From contig JBKHDA010000001.1 of assembly GCA_046541575.1 (NCBI GenBank), forward strand, positions 30,963-94,962: a stretch of DNA of 64,000 nucleotides, given 5' to 3'. Positions within the stretch are counted from its first letter, which is position 1; the number at the start of each line of letters is the position of its first letter. Source of the DNA: Halanaerobium sp046541575. Lineage in GTDB: Bacteria > Bacillota > Halanaerobiia > Halanaerobiales > Halanaerobiaceae. The translations under genes were made by a program, and so were the position numbers. Shown here piece by piece: positions 34,142 to 43,707 of the stretch. The notes below the pieces were generated by a model. It saw only the letters and a list, made by a program, of their open reading frames with translations, did no database searches and had not been told where the DNA came from.

Positions 34142-35017
34142 GTGGAATGGCAAGAAGTTTTAAAACGTTTATTACAAAATAAAATCTCTTTATTAGGTAT
34201 ATTAATTATTTTATTCTTTATTATTATAGCTGTTTTTGCTCCCTGGATTGCACCACCCAAAGATGCTGATGAACCATATTTAATTCCCAGAGGTGGCTGG
34301 TCAATTCAACCCCAGCCTCCAAGTGAAGAATATATCTTCGGTACAACTGAAGGTCAGTATGATATTTTTTATGGTATTATTTGGGGTACCAGGACTGCAT
34401 TTCGGATTGGTCTGATTGTTGTAGGCATTAGCAGTACAATTGGTATAATTGTGGGAACAGTGGCTGCATATTATGGTGGTCTGGTAGATGAAATTATCAT
34501 GAGGATCACGGATATTTTTATGTCAATTCCCTTTATAATTGCTACCATTGTATTTGTTACTATTTTAGGTCAGGGTATAACAAATGTTATGATAGCCTTA
34601 ATTACATTTAGCTGGATGAGTACAGCAAGATTGATGCGTTCACAAGTTTTATCGGTTAAGGAAGACGAATTTGTGCAGGCAGCTGTTGCTTTGGGGGCAA
34701 ATGATTTTAGAATAATTTTTAGACATATTATTCTTAATACAATTTTCCCGGTTGTAATCCAGGCTTCGATGAGAATGGGTTCAATGGTTATTACTGCTTC
34801 CACTTTAAGTTTCTTAGGTGTGGGAGCACCAGAAGGTTATGCTGATTGGGGTCAGATGATCTCTTTTGCCCGTAACTGGATTTTAGGTGTAGAGGGTAAC
34901 CCTCTTAATTATTGGTATACTCTGGTAATTCCTGGAGCTGCTATTACATTATTCTGTCTCTCCTGGAACCTAATTGGTGATGCCTTTCGTGATATTTTAG
35001 ATCCAAAACTTAACTAG
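34142..35017 (+). CDS. oppC: peptide ABC transporter permease (OppC/DppC type)
   Basis: A 291-residue permease with the OppC N-terminal domain (LLQNKISLLGILIILFFII) and the EAA loop EFVQAAVALGANDFRIIFRH. The coupling motif and six helices are intact. GTG 34142 lies 10 bases after GGAG at the end of oppB; a TTG at 34109 would add 11 residues inside oppB and precedes that site. Second half of the membrane channel. Confidence 0.9.
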   Translation: MEWQEVLKRLLQNKISLLGILIILFFIIIAVFAPWIAPPKDADEPYLIPRGGWSIQPQPPSEEYIFGTTEGQYDIFYGIIWGTRTAFRIGLIVVGISSTIGIIVGTVAAYYGGLVDEIIMRITDIFMSIPFIIATIVFVTILGQGITNVMIALITFSWMSTARLMRSQVLSVKEDEFVQAAVALGANDFRIIFRHIILNTIFPVVIQASMRMGSMVITASTLSFLGVGAPEGYADWGQMISFARNWILGVEGNPLNYWYTLVIPGAAITLFCLSWNLIGDAFRDILDPKLN

Positions 35018-35054
35018 TTTTGTTAAATTGACGCTAATAAGGTAGGTGAATTTC

Positions 35055-36086
35055 TTGAATAAAGAAGCTTTAGTAGAAGTGAAAAACTTAAAAACATATT
35101 TTTATACAGAAGAAGGAGTAGTTAAGGCTGTAGATGGAGTAGATTTTGAAATCTATCCTGGCGAAACTTTAGGTATTGTAGGAGAGTCCGGCTGTGGTAA
35201 AAGTGTTACTTCTTTATCAATTATGAGGCTGGTTGAATCTCCACCTGGAAAGATTGAGGCAGGCGAAATAATATTTAATGGTAAAGACCTAACAAAACTA
35301 TCAGAAAAAGAAATGAGAAAAATTCGCGGTAATGACATTTCTATGATCTTTCAGGAGCCGATGACTTCCTTAAATCCAGTTTATACTGTTGGAGATCAGA
35401 TTATGGAAGCAATTATGCTGCACAAAAAAGTAAATAGAAAAGAAGCAAGAAAACAGGCCGTAGATATGCTGCAGAAAGTAGGTATTCCACTCCCGGAACA
35501 GCGGGTAGATGAGTACCCCCATCAGTTATCAGGTGGTATGAGACAGCGTGTTATGATTGCTATGGCTTTAAGTTGTGATCCACAGCTTTTAGTTGCTGAT
35601 GAGCCGACCACAGCTTTAGATGTTACTATTCAGGCTCAGATCTTAGAATTAATGAATTCATTAAAAGAAAGTTATGGGATGTCAATTATGATGATTACTC
35701 ATGATCTAGGAGTAATTGCAGAGGTTTCAGATAGAGTAGCAGTAATGTATGCCGGTAAAGTTGTAGAGTATACAGATGTAGATACATTATTTGATGATCC
35801 CAAACATCCATATACCTGGGGACTGATGAATTCAATCCCTAAGTTGGATAGGGATGTAGATCGTCTGGAAGCAATTCCGGGTAGTGTTCCATCTCCACTT
35901 AATTTTCCAGTGGGCTGTAAGTTTAATACCCGCTGTCCATTAGCTGAAGGAAAATGTTATGATGAAGAACCACCTTTAGAAGATACTGATGGAGGTCATA
36001 TGGTTCGCTGCTGGAGATATGAAGACTTAGAAGAAATCAAAAAACGCGGAGAACGAATTTATGAGGATCGAGGTGTTTTAGAATAA
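35055..36086 (+). CDS. oppD: peptide ABC transporter ATPase (OppD/DppD type)
   Basis: A 343-residue ATPase: Walker A GESGCGKSV, Q-loop FQEPMTSLNPVYT, signature LSGGMRQRV, Walker B LLVADEPTTALD and the switch His in MITHDLGV. The C-terminal oligopeptide domain holds the cysteine cluster CKFNTRCPLAEGKC, known in this family to bind a 4Fe-4S cluster. TTG 35055 is 6 bases after AAGGTAGGTG; the GTG at 35046 is part of that site. Confidence 0.93.
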   Translation: MNKEALVEVKNLKTYFYTEEGVVKAVDGVDFEIYPGETLGIVGESGCGKSVTSLSIMRLVESPPGKIEAGEIIFNGKDLTKLSEKEMRKIRGNDISMIFQEPMTSLNPVYTVGDQIMEAIMLHKKVNRKEARKQAVDMLQKVGIPLPEQRVDEYPHQLSGGMRQRVMIAMALSCDPQLLVADEPTTALDVTIQAQILELMNSLKESYGMSIMMITHDLGVIAEVSDRVAVMYAGKVVEYTDVDTLFDDPKHPYTWGLMNSIPKLDRDVDRLEAIPGSVPSPLNFPVGCKFNTRCPLAEGKCYDEEPPLEDTDGGHMVRCWRYEDLEEIKKRGERIYEDRGVLE

Positions 36087-37060
36087 TGGCTGAAAATTTA
36101 CTTGAAGTTAGAAATTTAAAAAAATATTTTCCGGTAAAAGCAGGAGTTTTTAAAAGAACAGTCGCTCATGTCAAGGCTGTTGATGATATTTCCTTTGCAG
36201 TAAAAGAAGGAGAAACACTCGGTCTGGTTGGAGAGTCAGGTTGTGGTAAATCAACAACGGGTAGAACAATACTGCGTCTGCTGGAAGCAACTGAAGGAGA
36301 CGTTATTTTTGAAGGTAAAAATGTAATGGATCTGGATAAAAGAGCAATGCGGGCCATAAGACGTGATATGCAGATTATTTTTCAGGACCCATATGCATCT
36401 CTAAATCCAAGAATGACAGTTGCTGACATTGTTGGTGAACCGCTGGATATTCATAAACTGGCTAAAAATAAAAAAGAACGCAATGAAAAAGTCAAGGAAA
36501 TTCTTGAAAATGTGGGGCTTGGAGCAGAATATATGAACCGTTATCCCCATGAATTTAGTGGTGGTCAGCGTCAGCGTATAGGTGTAGCCAGAGCCCTGGC
36601 AGTAGATCCTAAGCTTATTATTGCTGATGAGCCTGTATCTGCTCTTGATGTGTCAGTACAGGCTCAGGTAGTTAATTTACTGCAGGATTTACAGAGGGAA
36701 TATGGATTAACTTATCTTTTCATTGCTCATGATTTAAGTGTAGTTAAGCATATAAGTGATCGAGTGGCAGTAATGTATCTGGGTAAGATAGTTGAATTAA
36801 CGGATAAAAAAGAATTATTTAAAAATCCGATTCATCCTTATACTCAATCACTACTATCTGCTATTCCAGAGGCAAATCCGAAAAAGAAAAAGGATAGAAT
36901 AATTTTAAAGGGAGATGTTCCTTCACCTGTTGATCCACCTTCCGGGTGCCGCTTCCATCCTCGCTGCCCTAAAGCATTTGAACCCTGTCCTGTGAAAGAA
37001 CCGGAGTTTAAAGAATATGGAGATGGACATTTTGCTGCCTGTCATTTATTAGATCAATAA
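36086..37060 (+). CDS. oppF: peptide ABC transporter ATPase (OppF/DppF type)
   Basis: A 324-residue ATPase, partner of OppD: Walker A GESGCGKSTTGRT, Q-loop FQDPYASLNPRMT, signature FSGGQRQRIGVARAL, Walker B LIIADEPVSALD, switch IAHDLSV, and C-terminal cysteines CRFHPRCPKAFEPC. Its ATG overlaps the oppD stop codon by one base. The operon closes with a terminator at 37083. Confidence 0.94.
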   Translation: MAENLLEVRNLKKYFPVKAGVFKRTVAHVKAVDDISFAVKEGETLGLVGESGCGKSTTGRTILRLLEATEGDVIFEGKNVMDLDKRAMRAIRRDMQIIFQDPYASLNPRMTVADIVGEPLDIHKLAKNKKERNEKVKEILENVGLGAEYMNRYPHEFSGGQRQRIGVARALAVDPKLIIADEPVSALDVSVQAQVVNLLQDLQREYGLTYLFIAHDLSVVKHISDRVAVMYLGKIVELTDKKELFKNPIHPYTQSLLSAIPEANPKKKKDRIILKGDVPSPVDPPSGCRFHPRCPKAFEPCPVKEPEFKEYGDGHFAACHLLDQ

Positions 37061-37082
37061 ATAATTAAATAGGAAAATTATT

Positions 37083-37120
37083 AATCCCTGAACTGGATAA
37101 TTAAAATCCAGACAGGGATT
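37083..37120 (+). terminator. intrinsic terminator of the peptide transporter operon
   Basis: AATCCCTG/CAGGGATT with an inner CTGGA/TCCAG stem, separated by small asymmetric bulges, followed by TTTTC and a T-rich stretch. Confidence 0.8.
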
Positions 37121-37228
37121 TTCTTATTTTTAGAGAATAATAATTTATAAGAGCATTTTTATCTTAAAAATTATTATAAAAAGTGTTTATAAAACCGGCT
37201 AATATAATTAGCTCTGGAGGTATAATTC

Positions 37229-38818
37229 ATGAATAAAAATAAAAATTTAATTATATTAATTATAGTAATTATTTTAGTTTCATTTATTATCAGTACAGCA
37301 GCTGCAGAGGACAACTTGAGGATTAAAGTCAATCAGAGACCTCTTAATTTAAATCCTATTTATGCAGCCAATGATACTGAGCTGATGATTATTCGACAGC
37401 TTTTCGATAACTTAGTTAAATATGATAAAAATGGAGAAATTGCAGCTGACCTGGTAGAATCATGGAAAGAAGATAGTTCTGCCTCTGTTTTTAAATTTAA
37501 ACTAAAAAAAGATGTATATTTTCATAAATATAAAATTGATGGCAAAGAAGTAAAAAAAGAGAAGCGAAGGGTGAGAGCAGATGACTGGAAGTGGTCGCTT
37601 GAATATTTAGCCTCACCTCAAAATAAGTCTCCTTATGCTGAACTTTTAAAAAAGGTAAAAGGTTATCAGGATTATCGACAGGGAAGTAGTGATGAAATAT
37701 CAGGCATAAAAGTTTTGGATGACTATCAGCTGCAGATAGAATTAAATCAACCTTATGCCCCTTTTATTAATAATTTAACCAAAGAAGCTGCTGTAGTTTT
37801 ACCAAAAGAAGCAGTTTTAAATGAGAATAAAAACTTTTCAATTTCACCAGTTGGCACCGGTGCTTTCAGAGAAATTAATTTATCTGAAAATAAGGTTACT
37901 TTAAGCAAAAATAAAGAATACTGGAAAAATAATTATCAAAAAGAAAAGCTGCCTTATTTAAATCAAATAGAGATTTATTTTAATGATTTTGATTTATTGA
38001 ATGATTATCAAAGCTTTGATTTGTATCAATTAAACAGTGAGGATTTTAAAAAATATAATGAAATGAAAGACAAATTTAGCAGTTATCAGCTGCAGGAAAT
38101 CAAAAATGGAATTTATTATTATTTAGCAGTTGACTGCAGCAGTTATCAAAAAAATCAAGCTAAAATAAAGAACATTAAAAAAAATATAGGAAATTTTCTA
38201 AAAGAAGAAGATTTAATTGAAAAATTAAATTCAAATAAAATTATCTCTATTTCAAATACTAATAATCAGATTATTTTTGATAGACTTGATAATTGTCTGC
38301 AGTGTTCTCAAAATTCAGCAGAAGCTGACTTTGAAGTTCAGAATCAGGAACTGCTGGATTTATATATAAATAATTCAGATCAGAATTTGAAATTTGCTGA
38401 ACTGATAAACAAACAGCTCAGAGATATTGATTTAAACATAAAAAAATATAATTGGGCTGATTATTTAAAAAAACTGCAGCAAAGTAATTTGAATAACCAG
38501 CTTTTTATAATGAGTTATGATTATCAGAATAAATTTGATTTTATATATGATAATTTTTATTCAAAATCAGATAAAAACTATTCTAAATATCAAAATAGCC
38601 GACTTGATAATTTGGTTGAATATTTAATGTTAAACAATAATCAGCAGAGTAAAAAAAGAGCCTATCAAATAATTGAAGAAATTTTAATGCAGGAAAACCC
38701 ATTTCTCATCTCTATTCAGGGAGGAGAAAGTTATTTAATGTCAGAAAAAATATCAGAGCCGGATTGGTTTTCAAATATATATTTGGATAATAATTTTGAA
38801 AAATTATTTTTCAAGTAA
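37229..38818 (+). CDS. orphan family-5 solute-binding protein
   Basis: A 529-residue SBP_bac_5 protein with a signal peptide ending STAAAED and no lipobox. The family N-terminal pattern LNLNPIYAANDTELMIIRQLFDNLVKY and the SPVGTGAF segment are present, but the rest is divergent and rich in Lys, Asn, Tyr and Gln. It has its own ribosome site and a strong terminator, and no permease of its own, so it may feed the preceding Opp channel with another ligand. That role is inference. Confidence 0.82.
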   Translation: MNKNKNLIILIIVIILVSFIISTAAAEDNLRIKVNQRPLNLNPIYAANDTELMIIRQLFDNLVKYDKNGEIAADLVESWKEDSSASVFKFKLKKDVYFHKYKIDGKEVKKEKRRVRADDWKWSLEYLASPQNKSPYAELLKKVKGYQDYRQGSSDEISGIKVLDDYQLQIELNQPYAPFINNLTKEAAVVLPKEAVLNENKNFSISPVGTGAFREINLSENKVTLSKNKEYWKNNYQKEKLPYLNQIEIYFNDFDLLNDYQSFDLYQLNSEDFKKYNEMKDKFSSYQLQEIKNGIYYYLAVDCSSYQKNQAKIKNIKKNIGNFLKEEDLIEKLNSNKIISISNTNNQIIFDRLDNCLQCSQNSAEADFEVQNQELLDLYINNSDQNLKFAELINKQLRDIDLNIKKYNWADYLKKLQQSNLNNQLFIMSYDYQNKFDFIYDNFYSKSDKNYSKYQNSRLDNLVEYLMLNNNQQSKKRAYQIIEEILMQENPFLISIQGGESYLMSEKISEPDWFSNIYLDNNFEKLFFK

Positions 38819-38836
38819 ATTTATGTTAAAAACTTC

Positions 38837-38875
38837 AATAACCCTGAAAACCTTTTCATTGTTTTCAGGGTTATT
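38837..38875. terminator. strong intrinsic terminator after the orphan binding protein
   Basis: AATAACCCTGAAAAC (38837-38851) pairs perfectly with GTTTTCAGGGTTATT (38861-38875) around a 9-base loop. No long T run follows. Confidence 0.75.
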
Positions 38876-39102
38876 TCAGCAGCAAAATTAACAGAAAGTT
38901 AGCAAAGTTTTTAATTTATTGATTATAAACTTTATAAAAGTTAATTAAGGGTTTTTAGGGGTCTGTTCCTTCAAATCAGGCATTTTTTTCGTTAAATTGC
39001 TTAATTATCAAAAAACTTTGATTTTTTTGCAGGATTTTTTGGTTGTGCATTGAATATATTAAATAGTGAAATGGATTTCAAAAAATTCTGGGAGCTAAAA
39101 CT

Positions 39103-40152
39103 ATGGATGTTACTATGAAAGATGTAGCTAAATTAGCAGGTGTTTCATTAAGCACAGTTTCACGTGTTTTGAATGATAGTTCTTTAGTGAGAGAAGAAAC
39201 AGCCAGAAAAGTTCAAAAAGCTGTTGATAAACTGGATTATCAAATTAATGATTCTGCTCGAATTTTAAGAACCAATACCAGTAATTTAATTGGAGTTATT
39301 GGAGCAGGTATGGAAAGACCATTTTTGGCTAATCTGCTTAAGGGAATCGAAGCAGAAGCCAGAGAACGAGGTTATGCTTTAATATATGGTGATTCTGATG
39401 GAGAATTTGAAAAAGAGCAGAATTATTTAAATATTATGAAGCAGAAAAAAATTGATGGAATAATCTTAATCACTACTAATTATTATAATGAACTGCTTTC
39501 TATTGTTAAAAATTATCACATTCCTGTAGTTTTTGCTTCAGGTTATATAAGTGATCCAGATATTAGCTGTGTAACTGTAGATAATGTTGCTGCTGCTTAC
39601 GATATTGTAGAATATCTCTGCCAGGCCGGTCATCGTGATATTGCTTTTATTAAAGGTCCTGATCTAGATTTATTAGCCAGTCAGGAAAGACTCAGAGGTG
39701 TTAAGCTGGCTCTGCGTTTAAGTGATATTAAATATGACCCAAAACGATTTATTGAGGGAGACTTTACATTTGAGAGTGGTTATTCTGCAGCAAAAAAAAT
39801 TATTAATAAATTTCCAGATGTAACTGCTATTTTTGCTTTTAATGATGAGATGGCAGTGGGAGTTATTAGATATTTAAAAGAACAGAATATAAAAGTGCCA
39901 GAAGATATTTCTGTAGTTGGTTTTGATGGTATTGAATTAGGGAAATATACAAATCCGGCTTTGACTACAATTGAACAGTCAGGTTATCATTTAGGGCTAA
40001 AAAGTATAGAAATGCTGAATAAAATAATCAATAAGGAAAAAATTGAGGATAATAAAGTTTTTATTCCACACAAATTAGTGGTTAGAGAAAGTACAAATAA
40101 ATTAAATGAACTTACTACTAATAAGGAGGTGATAACAAATAATAGGGGGTAG
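39103..40152 (+). CDS. LacI-family transcriptional regulator
   Basis: A 349-residue LacI/GalR regulator: helix-turn-helix at residues 5-25 (MKDVAKLAGVSLSTVSRVLN), hinge helix, and a periplasmic-binding-like sugar domain (LIGVIGAGMERPFLANLLKG, DISVVGFDGIELGKY). It is just upstream of, and likely controls, the sugar transporter and GH65 gene. ATG 39103 follows GGGAG. A short dyad TTAAG-N6-CTTAA at 40153-40168, between this gene and the binding-protein gene, is a weak operator candidate. Confidence 0.93.
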   Translation: MDVTMKDVAKLAGVSLSTVSRVLNDSSLVREETARKVQKAVDKLDYQINDSARILRTNTSNLIGVIGAGMERPFLANLLKGIEAEARERGYALIYGDSDGEFEKEQNYLNIMKQKKIDGIILITTNYYNELLSIVKNYHIPVVFASGYISDPDISCVTVDNVAAAYDIVEYLCQAGHRDIAFIKGPDLDLLASQERLRGVKLALRLSDIKYDPKRFIEGDFTFESGYSAAKKIINKFPDVTAIFAFNDEMAVGVIRYLKEQNIKVPEDISVVGFDGIELGKYTNPALTTIEQSGYHLGLKSIEMLNKIINKEKIEDNKVFIPHKLVVRESTNKLNELTTNKEVITNNRG

Positions 40153-40207
40153 TTAAGATATAACTTAATTTTTTATTAACTAACAATTTTAAGGAGGAGA
40201 ATTATTA

Positions 40208-41506
40208 ATGAGAAAAAATTTGCTTTTAGTTTTAGCTTTAGTTTTTGTTATTGCATTTAGTGGTGCAGTAGTTGCTGAGGAGGATATTGAACTTACAATT
40301 GCCGGTGGTGCTGTTGGTCAGGAAAAAGAGTTGACTGAAAAAGCCGCAGAAATGTATGAAGAAGAAAATCCAGATGTTAAAGTAGAAGTTTTAGATACAC
40401 CTGATCTTTCAAATGACAGGTTGGGATTATATTTGCAGTTTTTAGAAGCTGAAAGTTCTAAGGTTGATGTTTATCAGATAGATGTAATCTGGCCTGGAGA
40501 TTTAGCAGAGCACTTTATCGATTTTTATGATTACGGTGCAGAAGAGATAGTTGATGATCATTTTGAAGAAATTGTTGATAACAACACAACCACTGACGGT
40601 CGTTTGGTTGCTTTACCCTGGTTTACAGATGCTGGATTATTATATTACAGAAAAGATCTATTAGAAAAATATGACCGTGAAGTTCCAGAAACCTGGGATG
40701 AATTAGAAGAAACAGCTAAATATATTATGGAAAAAGAAAGAGAAGATGGTAATGATGACTTTTATGGTTATGTCTGGCAGGGGAATGCTTATGAAGGTTT
40801 AACCTGTGATGCTTTAGAATGGACTTTCTCTAATGGTGGTGGCAAGATTGTAAATGATGATCAGCAAATAACAATTAATAATGATAAAGCAATTGAAATT
40901 ATTGATCAGGCTGCCGGCTGGGTTGGAGATATTTCTCCTACTGGTGTAACAGGAATGGGAGAAGAAGATGCCCGCTCAATGTATGAAGCTGGAAATGCTC
41001 TATTTATGCGCAACTGGCCTTATGCCTATAATTTAGCAAATGAAGAAGGCAAGCCAACTGCAGGTAACACTGATGTAGCACCTCTACCTGCTGGAGATAG
41101 TGGAAAATCTGCTGCAACTTTAGGCGGCTGGAACTTAGGTGTAAGTAAGTACAGTGAACACCGTGAAGAAGCTGCTGAGCTAGCTATGTTCTTAGCTGGA
41201 GAAGAAGTACAAAAGATGCGCGCTATTGAAGGATCCTTTAATCCTACAATTAAATCATTATATGAAGATGAAGATGTACTGGAAGAAGTTCCGTTTTTCG
41301 GCAGTCTTTATGAAGTATTTACAAATGCTGTAGCTCGTCCTTCTACTGCCACTGCTCCCCGTTATAATCAGGTATCTGAATTATTCTACCAGTCAGTACA
41401 TTCAGTACTAACGGGAGAAAGTGATGCTCGTGAAGCTATTGAGTATTTAGAATTAGAACTGATGGATACTACAGACTTTGAAACTGGTGAGCCAACACAA
41501 CCATAA
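40208..41506 (+). CDS. sugar ABC transporter, periplasmic binding protein (family 1)
   Basis: A 432-residue SBP_bac_1 protein with a signal peptide ending VVAEED and no lipobox Cys. Family features are IAGGAVGQEKELTEKAAEMYEEENPDV cut here for length, DVIWPGDLAEHF, and ATLGGWNLGVSKYS. It resembles maltose/trehalose-type binders. It precedes a MalF/MalG pair and a GH65 enzyme, so an alpha-glucoside is the likely ligand. A strong hairpin follows the stop codon. Confidence 0.9.
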   Translation: MRKNLLLVLALVFVIAFSGAVVAEEDIELTIAGGAVGQEKELTEKAAEMYEEENPDVKVEVLDTPDLSNDRLGLYLQFLEAESSKVDVYQIDVIWPGDLAEHFIDFYDYGAEEIVDDHFEEIVDNNTTTDGRLVALPWFTDAGLLYYRKDLLEKYDREVPETWDELEETAKYIMEKEREDGNDDFYGYVWQGNAYEGLTCDALEWTFSNGGGKIVNDDQQITINNDKAIEIIDQAAGWVGDISPTGVTGMGEEDARSMYEAGNALFMRNWPYAYNLANEEGKPTAGNTDVAPLPAGDSGKSAATLGGWNLGVSKYSEHREEAAELAMFLAGEEVQKMRAIEGSFNPTIKSLYEDEDVLEEVPFFGSLYEVFTNAVARPSTATAPRYNQVSELFYQSVHSVLTGESDAREAIEYLELELMDTTDFETGEPTQP

Positions 41507-41532
41507 GTAAATTAGTTAAAATTGCTTATCAC

Positions 41533-41557
41533 CTGGAGAGGGGTGACCCCTCTCCAG
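41533..41557 (+). terminator. hairpin between sugar binding protein and permease genes
   Basis: CTGGAGAGGGG (41533-41543) and CCCCTCTCCAG (41547-41557) form a perfect GC-rich 11-pair stem with loop TGA, followed by ATTTTTAAAAGG. It is placed like the malE-malF hairpin and the one at 33022, and probably raises binding-protein levels relative to permease. Confidence 0.75.
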
Positions 41558-41580
41558 ATTTTTAAAAGGAGGGAATTTAA

Positions 41581-42651
41581 ATGGCAATAAGTAGCTCATC
41601 AAATCTGGCAAATGAGGAACAAAAATTAGCGTTTAAATTATTACTACCAGCATTTTTAGTCTTAATTATAATTGCTTTATATCCTCTGGGTCAGGTTTTT
41701 TATACCAGTTTTACGGATAAACAATTTGCTTCAGGTTCAGAAACTAATTTTGTTGGTCTTGATAATTATAAAGCCCTGCTTTCAGTTTCAATTAGAGAAT
41801 TAGAACCTGTAATTGATGAAGAAACAGGAGAACAGGTAGTTGACGAGGAAAGTGGAGAAAGAAAATTTCAAAGTCCAATCCAGGTATTACCCCGAGATCC
41901 AGAATTACATCGACCGTCATTTCAGTTTAGTTTTTTTGGTAATCGATATGTGGTTGGTGCCCAAACGCCAGACTTTATTAGGTCGGTCTGGAATACTTTA
42001 ATTTTTACATTTTTCTCGGTCTTTTTGGAAACATTACTGGGTTTAATTGTTGCTTTAGTAGTTAATAGTGAATTTAGAGGTCGAGGAGCAATGAGGGCTG
42101 TAATGCTGGTCCCCTGGGCAGTAATTACTGTTGTTTCTGCAAAAATGTGGGAGTGGATGTTTGAGCCTACCAGAGCCGGATTATTTAATATGCTGGGAGA
42201 TCGATTTGACTTGATTGATGGTAGTTTTGCTTTTTTAAGTAATAATTCTTTACAGATGCCAGCAATTATAGCAGTTGATGTCTGGAAAACCACCCCATTT
42301 ATGGCTTTATTGCTTCTTGCTGGTTTACAGATGATTCCAGAGGAATTATATGAAGCTGCAGAGGTAGATGGAGCCAGTAAATTAAGACAGTTTTTTAATA
42401 TTACTTTACCACTATTAAAACCTTCACTTGCTGTTGCTTTAATTTTTAGAACCTTAGATTCTCTGCGAGTATTTGATGTTTTTCAGGTTATGCTGTCACA
42501 GAAAAGATATTCAATGGCAAGCTTTAACTATTTTCAATTGATTTCAGCCAGACAAATGGGAATGGCATCTGCAATAGGAGTTATAATTTTCATCATTATT
42601 TTTGCCTTTGCTATTCTTTATATGAAAACTCTGGGAGTTGATACAAAATGA
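41581..42651 (+). CDS. sugar ABC transporter permease (MalF/UgpA type)
   Basis: A 356-residue permease with an N-terminal helix, a hydrophilic insertion of about 75 residues (71-140) predicted on the outside, and the EAA loop EELYEAAEVDGASKLRQFFNITLPLLKPS. The insertion is longer than in most UgpA-type permeases though shorter than that of E. coli MalF. Ends with ATGA overlap to the next gene. Confidence 0.93.
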   Translation: MAISSSSNLANEEQKLAFKLLLPAFLVLIIIALYPLGQVFYTSFTDKQFASGSETNFVGLDNYKALLSVSIRELEPVIDEETGEQVVDEESGERKFQSPIQVLPRDPELHRPSFQFSFFGNRYVVGAQTPDFIRSVWNTLIFTFFSVFLETLLGLIVALVVNSEFRGRGAMRAVMLVPWAVITVVSAKMWEWMFEPTRAGLFNMLGDRFDLIDGSFAFLSNNSLQMPAIIAVDVWKTTPFMALLLLAGLQMIPEELYEAAEVDGASKLRQFFNITLPLLKPSLAVALIFRTLDSLRVFDVFQVMLSQKRYSMASFNYFQLISARQMGMASAIGVIIFIIIFAFAILYMKTLGVDTK

Positions 42652-43514
42652 CAAGAGAACAGAAAAAAGTTGCCAAAAAGATATTGTTCTATATTGTTCT
42701 GGCATTGGTTGTAATTTATTTATTATTCCCATTTTATTGGGCTATAGCTTCTTCTTTGAAATCTGAATCACAGTTAAGCATGACACCTGCTACTCTGATT
42801 CCTAGAGATCCGGATACTGGTGAAATATCGATTTTTACCAGAAATTACATTGCGGTATTTTCAAATGGAGGTTTTGTTAGAGGACTTATAAACAGTACAA
42901 TTGTTGCTACTTCTACTACAATTTTAGCTCTGATAACCGGTTCATTTGCTGCCTTTGCCTTAGGAAAATTGAGGTTTAAAGGTAAATCACCTGCATTATA
43001 TACAATTTTAGCAATGACTATGTTTCCACAGGTTACAGTTCTATCAGGTTTATATGCTGTAATTACTGCTTTAAATCTGAGTGCCAGGGTAAGTATGATT
43101 TTTACATATCTATTATTTACCCTACCCTTTACAACCTGGGTCTTGACCTCATTCTTTAGAGATTTACCCAGAGAAATTATGCAGTCAGCTCAGGTGGATG
43201 GAGCCACACCTTTTCAGACATTCCACATGATATTATTGCCGCTGACAGCACCGGCTTTAGTTACTACAGGTTTGTTATCATTTATTCAGGCCTGGAATGA
43301 ATATCTCTTTGCTTTAACCTTTACATCAATTGATTCAGGGGCAAGAACCGTACCGGTAGCCATTCAATTTTTCTCGGGAGAATTTGCCCGGCAGGAGCCA
43401 TTTGGAGAAATAATGGCAGCTGCTGTTGTTGTAACAGTTCCAATTGTTGTTTTAGTGTTAATTTTCCAGAAACGTATAGTTGCTGGATTAACAGCGGGTG
43501 CTGTAAAAGGTTAA
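42648..43514 (+). CDS. sugar ABC transporter permease (MalG/UgpE type)
   Basis: A 288-residue permease with six helices and the EAA loop REIMQSAQVDGATPFQTFHMILLPLTAP. Overlaps the preceding permease gene by 4 bases (ATGA), so translation is coupled. No ATPase gene is nearby: as in many Gram-positive sugar systems a shared MsmK-type ATPase elsewhere probably powers it. Confidence 0.93.
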   Translation: MTREQKKVAKKILFYIVLALVVIYLLFPFYWAIASSLKSESQLSMTPATLIPRDPDTGEISIFTRNYIAVFSNGGFVRGLINSTIVATSTTILALITGSFAAFALGKLRFKGKSPALYTILAMTMFPQVTVLSGLYAVITALNLSARVSMIFTYLLFTLPFTTWVLTSFFRDLPREIMQSAQVDGATPFQTFHMILLPLTAPALVTTGLLSFIQAWNEYLFALTFTSIDSGARTVPVAIQFFSGEFARQEPFGEIMAAAVVVTVPIVVLVLIFQKRIVAGLTAGAVKG

Positions 43515-43601
43515 TTGTAGATACAGTTTCTTATTAAAAATTTAAACATAAAATAATATTTTATGTTTAGATTATCCAGCTGATTAAAAACAGAAAAACT
43601 C

Positions 43602-43640
43602 AGGCCATCAGATTAGAGATGCATAATAATTTGATGGCCT
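43602..43640 (+). terminator. hairpin before the GH65 gene
   Basis: AGGCCATCA (43602-43610) pairs with TGATGGCCT (43632-43640), extended by a GATTA/TAATT inner stem. CATTTCTTTG follows, a poor T run. It may separate or attenuate GH65 expression from the transporter. Confidence 0.65.
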
Positions 43641-43707
43641 CATTTCTTTGTCAATTAAACAATAATTTTCAAATTTTTTTAAAATTATATTTTTAGGAGG
43701 TATAAAC

